The position numbers and the translations under genes are program-made. The notes beneath the pieces are model-generated. The model was not told the DNA's origin. It was given only the letters and a program-made list of their open reading frames with translations, and ran no database searches. Shown piece after piece: positions 5,954-9,578 of a stretch of 9,578 nt of DNA. How positions within the stretch are numbered: position 1 is the stretch's first letter; each line of letters opens with the position of its first letter. The stretch lies in contig PMZS01000090.1 of NCBI GenBank assembly GCA_003170115.1, positions 4,714-14,291 of the forward strand. The letters run 5' to 3'. The stretch comes from Spirochaetaceae bacterium. Its GTDB lineage: Bacteria > Spirochaetota > Spirochaetia > SZUA-6 > Fen-1364.

Positions 5954-6889
5954 ATGGTGGCGCGGGCGTATCGTGCGGCGGTGCTGTATTCCGCGAACAG
6001 ACTCTGGCTTCCATGTGCGCTCCTGATTCTCGCGGCAACCCTCGCCGGAGCCGCACCGGATGCCCAGTACAAAGTGCTGAAATCCATCATGCCAGGCGGT
6101 TCGGGCGTGTATGACTATGTTTATGCGGACAAATCGGCGCGCTTCCTGTATGTCCCGCGCCTGGGCGAATCAGCCCGAATTACGATATTCGACATCGACA
6201 CGCTCCGGCAGATCGGTGAACTTCCTCACACGAGTGCTCATGGGGTCGCCGTTTCTGAAAGGTCCAACCATGGCTTTGCCACCAGCAGGCCTGTCGCGAT
6301 GTAGGACTCGAAGACGCTCACAATGATCAAGTCAATCCCTGTCGAGGGCTCTCCAGATGGCATTTTGTCTGACCCGCTCAACGATCGCGTTTACATTTTC
6401 AGCCACAAGGCTCCCAACGTAACCGTGATCAACGCTTTGGATGGCTCCATAGCAGGAACATTCGATCTGGGCGGCGCGTGTGCGGGATTGGCCCTGGACG
6501 TGCAGAATCAGATCCTGTTCGCCGCGTGGAGCAATCCGCGGGCAATGGTGATCCTCAGCGCAATAGACGGCAGGATCATCACGACGCTTCCTATCGGGAA
6601 AGGCACGGATGGTGCCGCATTCAATCCAAATACAATGGAAGCCTTCAGCTCGCAAAGCGACCGCACGCTGACCGTGATCAAGGAAAGCAGCCCGACGAGC
6701 TTCGCACTCGAACAAACGCTTCAGACATTACGAGGTGCAAGGACTTTGACGCTTGATTCTCAAACGAACATCTTGTACTTGCTTGCGGCTGAGCTCGGCC
6801 AGCCTCCCACGACACCGAAGCCTGGAGAATTCGCTGGCCGCAGGGCAATGCTGCCGGGCTCCTTTACGATCCTCGCAGTCGGAAGATAG
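5954..6889 (+). pseudogene. Exported YncE-like beta-propeller interrupted by in-frame TAG
   Basis: From the ATG at 5954 the frame encodes a signal peptide (RLWLPCALLILAATLAGA, about 16-33), then VLKSIMPGGSGVYDYVYAD and RFLYVPRLGESARITIFD, up to NHGFATSRPVAM. Codon 117 is TAG (6302-6304). The same phase then continues with DSKTLTMIKSIPVEGSPDGI through NDRVYIFSHKAPNVTVINA, LALDVQNQILFAAW, NTMEAFSSQSDRTLTVIKE, ARTLTLDSQTNILYLLAAE and a C-terminal PGSFTILAVGR, ending at TAG 6889. Both halves belong to one YncE-like propeller family that I recall as common in Acidobacteriota. The stop falls between two strands of one blade, where the family usually has an aromatic residue before D-x-KTL, so TGG to TAG is a likely change. 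No ribosome binding site precedes the ATG. About one blade also seems missing after DGSIAGTFDLGG. An independent restart at the ATG 6323 is possible but would lack a signal peptide. Confidence 0.83.
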
Positions 6890-6946
6890 TCCCGCCGGCC
6901 TTCTATAATCCCTCTCTCGCGTATGCTATGATCCGCCGGGTTCTCA

Positions 6947-7390
6947 ATGGTTGCACAGAAAAGACATGCACTTGCATTGATATTCAGTCTTCTTGCCCTC
7001 GGCAGAATCCAGGCGGAAAAAGATGCCCAGACCCCCGCGTTATGGTGGAGCGCGGCCCCCGCGGCCACGATTCCTCTCGGCCTTGATTCGAGCTACTTTT
7101 CTACGGGAGTGACGGCCGACATCTCGGGAAAATACTTCAATCCGGCGTGGCGAGGCTTCGCGCCCCTGCTCAGAACAGACTTCACCATAGTCCGGGAGGC
7201 CAACAGTAGTGGAAACATCAGGATGATGGCTGAAAACTTCCACCTGTGTCGGGGCTACGGGGGAGACGGCAACGTGGCCACCGCGGCAGTGCTCTACAGC
7301 CCGTGGGGCCTTGCGTTCGACCTGCTTGGCAATCTTCTTATCGCTGATCGCCTCAACAATCGCATCAGGAAAGTTGGAATTGGGCAATAG
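6947..7390 (+). pseudogene. Short secreted protein with one NHL repeat, probably a truncated propeller remnant
   Basis: A 147-residue frame. The N-terminus looks like a signal peptide (KRHALALIFSLLALGRIQA, about 5-23). The middle (24-95) matches nothing I know. The end is a good NHL-repeat unit: GYGGDGNVATAAVLYSPWGLAFDLLGNLLIADRLNNRIRKVG (about 103-144), where the usual form is GDGG-AT-A-LNSP-G(L/V)A-D--GNL-IAD--NNRIRKV. NHL proteins normally have four to six such repeats in a propeller; one alone cannot close a ring. The frame then stops with IGQ at a TAG and menA starts 34 bases later, so the rest of the propeller appears lost. A TATGAT hexamer at 6927-6932 has no matching -35, and no ribosome binding site is visible. 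It could instead be a genuine small secreted protein. Confidence 0.5.
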
Positions 7391-7424
7391 AACCCAAGCC
7401 TTCGGTATCACGTGCGCACGGGTT

Positions 7425-8303
7425 ATGGCCGCGGTGCGGCCGTGGTCGTTCTCCATGACCGTCATCTCCGTGGCCCTTGGCACATTGGCGGCAGAGGCAG
7501 AAGGCCGTATGCATTGGGGGCTCGCCGCTGCCGCGCTCGCCGGCGCCTTATGCCTGCACGCGGCAACCAACCTTGCGAATGACTACTTCGACTTCCAGGG
7601 CAGCATTGACACTGCAGGCGCTCCTTCCGTGCGAGCCCGCCGCCATCCTCTCGTGGAAGGGACCCTGGAACCCCGGCAGGTGCTTGGCGGCGCCATTGGC
7701 TTCTGGATCGCAGCCGTCCTCATTGCGACGGCACTGAGCCTCCTTCGAGGTTGGGCCATCGGCCTCCTCACCGGGATCGGGCTGCTGGCAGGCATCTTCT
7801 ACTCCGCGGGGCCGCTGCGTCTGAAGGGGCACGCGCTGGGGGAGCTCACCGCTTTTATCATGTGGGGTCCCTTCATGGTCCTCGCAGCTTTCTACGTTCA
7901 GACGGGGAAGTTCTCTGGATCCAGCCATGTGGTTCTGCTTTCCGTGATCCAGGGGCTGTGGGTCGCGCTGGTCCTGCTTGCCAACAACCTTCGCGACGCA
8001 GACGCCGACGCGGCGATGGGAATTCATACTCCTGCCACGCTCTTGGGGAGAAAGGCTGCCGTGGCCCTCGCGGCTGGGCTCATCGCCGGTGCTTATCTTC
8101 TGGACGCAGCCGCGGTCCTGCTGGGACTCCTTCAGGCCTGGTCGCTCCTCGTTTTTCTTTCGGCTCCTCTGTCCGTGCTGCTCATCAGATCCTTCACTTC
8201 CCCACGGGGAGTAGCAGGGAACGCGCCTGCCGTCGCCGCCAGGACGGCGATGGTATTCGGGCTGTTGCTCGTACTCTCGCTGGTGGTGGGAGGAGCGCCG
8301 TGA
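7425..8303 (+). CDS. menA: UbiA-family prenyltransferase, probably 1,4-dihydroxy-2-naphthoate polyprenyltransferase
   Basis: A 292-residue integral membrane protein with about eight or nine hydrophobic segments. It would attach a polyprenyl chain to 1,4-dihydroxy-2-naphthoate in menaquinone synthesis. The two Asp-rich Mg-diphosphate motifs are present: N52-D53-YF-D56-FQGSI-D62, and NNLRDADADAAMG with D191, D193 and D195. YSAGPLRLKGHALGELTAF (126-144) and TPATLLGRK (202-210) are also typical of MenA rather than UbiA of the ubiquinone route. The frame is open upstream into the NHL remnant. I chose the ATG at 7425 because MAAVRPWSFSMTVISVALG matches the usual MenA start; there is no strong ribosome binding site. 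No other men gene is in the window, so the exact substrate rests on sequence alone; a related naphthoate or aromatic prenyltransferase is possible. Confidence 0.88.
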   Translation: MAAVRPWSFSMTVISVALGTLAAEAEGRMHWGLAAAALAGALCLHAATNLANDYFDFQGSIDTAGAPSVRARRHPLVEGTLEPRQVLGGAIGFWIAAVLIATALSLLRGWAIGLLTGIGLLAGIFYSAGPLRLKGHALGELTAFIMWGPFMVLAAFYVQTGKFSGSSHVVLLSVIQGLWVALVLLANNLRDADADAAMGIHTPATLLGRKAAVALAAGLIAGAYLLDAAAVLLGLLQAWSLLVFLSAPLSVLLIRSFTSPRGVAGNAPAVAARTAMVFGLLLVLSLVVGGAP

Positions 8304-8382
8304 TGTATGCCAAGAGATGAAGGATCAACGGTGAGAATGTAAAGTGAATACAAGAGCGTTGGGCTTCCGGCGAAGGTGATCA

Positions 8383-8400
8383 CGCTAAAGGTGTTTAGCG
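8383..8400. terminator. Small perfect hairpin between convergent genes
   Basis: CGCTAAA (8383-8389), loop GGTG, TTTAGCG (8394-8400) form a perfect 7-bp stem. It lies 79 bases after the menA stop, in a place suited to a terminator for convergent genes. The stem is only moderately GC-rich and no T-run follows on either strand, so the terminator role is weakly supported. An 8-bp palindrome, GTGATCAC, overlaps its left edge at 8376-8383. Confidence 0.3.
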
Positions 8401-8702
8401 ACGCCTTTCAGAGAGGGAGCAACTAAAAAGGGAACCTTCTCGCTACCCTCGGAGGATCCGGGGTGCGCTCCCAAGCCGCAATCTCCCACCTCGAGCGGAT
8501 CACCCTCGTCGATCTGCGTCACGATGACGATTGCGCTATCTGGAATAGACGGTCCATCTGGATGCTCGCCGCATGTACGTCTACCGTCGCTGAGGAAATA
8601 TGGGGGCAACACATTGCTGTAATAGGAGCAGGCTGCACCCGCGGTCGATTCGAAGATGACCCTGGGTTTTCGCCGCGGGTCTGGGCGGTGCACCAGCACC
8701 AT
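8385..8702 (-). CDS. Unrecognised small ORF downstream of the Gfo/Idh/MocA gene
   Basis: A 105-residue frame runs in the same direction as the oxidoreductase, beginning 93 bases after its stop. The sequence (VIFESTAGAACSYYSNVLPP, then DSAIVIVTQIDEGDPLEVGD) is not low-complexity and reads somewhat like protein, but I know no family for it. There is no clear ribosome binding site at the ATG. Its TAG stop lies inside the left arm of the hairpin at 8383-8400. A plus-strand frame overlaps most of it, and either or both may be chance. Confidence 0.22.
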   Translation of the reverse strand: MVLVHRPDPRRKPRVIFESTAGAACSYYSNVLPPYFLSDGRRTCGEHPDGPSIPDSAIVIVTQIDEGDPLEVGDCGLGAHPGSSEGSEKVPFLVAPSLKGVAKHL

Positions 8703-8795
8703 AAGATCGAGATGAGGCAGATGACCTGCTTCGGCTCTCGGTCAGCTGCTTGGCGGAGGGCTGCAAGCTTCGACGGAGAGCGTGCGGGGCCCGTC

Positions 8796-9578
8796 TCAAG
8801 TATTCTCGGCTAATGGCAGGCTCACCACGCGCTTCTCCCGGCTTGAGATCACCGCCGCCCAGCACGCCTCGGCCACCCGCACCGCCTCCACTGCTGTGCA
8901 TAGCCCGCCAGCGTCCCCGCCGTCCAGCGCCCACTCCACGAACCGCCCTACCTCCACGTCCCATGGCTCCGTCGGACCGGGGCTGTTGTTCGGTACCCAG
9001 TCTGGATAAGTGACCACCTCCCCCCGGCATCTGGGTTCCCAGTAGCTGGGAAAGCTGTCCAGCCGCAGTTCGCGGTCCCGGAAGGTGCCCTTCGTCCCGT
9101 AGACCTCCAGATGGAACTCGAAGCCCGCGATCGGAGTTGGAGCGATGCGCATCACCTTGCCCAGCGCGCCGTTGGCGAAGCGGTACAACGCGACCGTCTC
9201 GGCCTCCGTTTCGCACGCCGGGCAGCTTTTGGTGGAGACGAACGCTGTACACTCCATGATCTCCTCGCCCGTCAGCCACCGCAGCAGGTCTACGCAGTGG
9301 CTCGCACCCGCATGGAATAGGGAGGGGTTGAACTCCTTCTTCAGCTGCCACGCGATAATCGGGAGGTGCATTTGGTTGTGGATGTAGTCGCACTGGCAGA
9401 AGAAGACGTCTCCCAGGGACCCGTCGTCGACCCGGCGCTTCATCTCCCGGTACAAAGGGTTGAACCGCCGATGGAATCCAACAGCGCAGCGCACGCCAAA
9501 CTCTTGAATTGCCGCAAGTGACTGCTTCGCCTCCTTCATGGAGGTTACAAAAGGCTTCTCGCACAGGATGTGCTTGCC
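8796..9578 (-). CDS. Gfo/Idh/MocA family NAD(P)-dependent oxidoreductase (5' partial)
   Basis: The minus-strand frame is open to the window edge, so the N-terminal Rossmann nucleotide-binding half is mostly missing; 260 residues are visible. The first are GKHILCEKPF, the EKP motif of this family, whose Lys (visible residue 8) takes part in catalysis. Then come VGFHRRFNPLYREMKRRVDD (33-52), GSLGDVFFCQCDYIHN, and the second catalytic motif GASHCVDLLRWLTG (91-104) with His94 and Asp97. The C-terminal alpha/beta domain ends with a usual FVEWAL...AVRVAEACWAAVISS tail. Such enzymes oxidise or reduce a hydroxyl of sugars, inositols or related compounds in the cytoplasm; the substrate cannot be told from sequence. 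A Cys-Pro-Ala-Cys stretch (119-122) is unusual. The ATG at 9539 is internal, since the EKP motif lies upstream of it in the same frame. Confidence 0.92.
   Translation of the reverse strand, partial: GKHILCEKPFVTSMKEAKQSLAAIQEFGVRCAVGFHRRFNPLYREMKRRVDDGSLGDVFFCQCDYIHNQMHLPIIAWQLKKEFNPSLFHAGASHCVDLLRWLTGEEIMECTAFVSTKSCPACETEAETVALYRFANGALGKVMRIAPTPIAGFEFHLEVYGTKGTFRDRELRLDSFPSYWEPRCRGEVVTYPDWVPNNSPGPTEPWDVEVGRFVEWALDGGDAGGLCTAVEAVRVAEACWAAVISSREKRVVSLPLAENT

Larger units (their letters stand above)
8304..8795. other. Convergent intergenic region without a confident gene
   Basis: A 492-base gap lies between menA (+) and the Gfo/Idh/MocA gene (-). It holds the hairpin at 8383-8400 and two overlapping open frames on opposite strands (8463..8813 + and 8385..8702 -), neither of which I recognise. 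No insertion-sequence ends, tRNA or repeat array are visible. Confidence 0.5.

Noticed and set aside
5902..6114. Plus-strand frame starting MRSSRWKLFTCIVLL, a possible alternative N-terminus for the YncE-like gene
   Set aside because: It is in a different phase, turns into non-protein-like sequence, and the frame from 5954 already supplies a good signal peptide continuous with the propeller.
4163..6889. Alternative genetic code as the explanation for the in-frame stops
   Set aside because: The two interruptions use different codons (TAA and TAG), and TAG also ends other plausible genes in the window, such as the kinase and the nitroreductase.
8581..9564. Minus-strand open frame of 327 codons overlapping the Gfo/Idh/MocA gene in another phase
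   Set aside because: Its translation is Arg/Gly/Pro-rich with no motif, while the chosen frame shows the EKP and GASHCVD motifs.

Overview
The window is a GC-rich bacterial chromosome segment with no tRNA, rRNA, CRISPR array, insertion sequence or phage gene that I could recognise. Gene content and style point to a soil-type Acidobacteriota-like bacterium: many exported proteins with signal peptides, several secreted beta-propellers, a DUF3237 protein, and a split gene of a YncE-like family I associate with that phylum. This taxonomic call is inference, not proof.

Layout. At the left edge is the C-terminal two thirds of a PfkB-family sugar kinase (2..661, +), probably 2-keto-3-deoxygluconate kinase. 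Facing it on the minus strand is a complete flavodiiron protein (1024..2217) with all its metal ligands, perhaps followed by a small unknown ORF (754..996). A 369-base intergenic region with a TTGACA-type promoter candidate separates it from two plus-strand genes for exported proteins: DUF3237 (2599..3162) and a SagB/ThcOx-type nitroreductase (3175..3885).

The middle section (about 3.9 to 7.4 kb) looks like a patch of gene decay. It holds an AT-rich exported SnoaL/NTF2-like gene cut by an in-frame TAA (4163..4699), a strong 12-bp hairpin, an intact exported seven-bladed lactonase-like propeller (4795..5895), an exported YncE-like propeller cut by an in-frame TAG and apparently missing a blade (5954..6889), and a short secreted protein ending in a single NHL repeat (6947..7390) that looks like a remnant.

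The right side has a menaquinone-type UbiA prenyltransferase (menA-like, 7425..8303, +). A 492-base convergent gap with a small hairpin follows, then a Gfo/Idh/MocA oxidoreductase on the minus strand whose N-terminus runs off the window (8796..9578).

I see no convincing new multi-gene system. The strongest leads are the two reading frames each broken by one nonsense codon and otherwise intact, the hairpin between the SnoaL and lactonase-like genes, and the run of three different exported propeller proteins.
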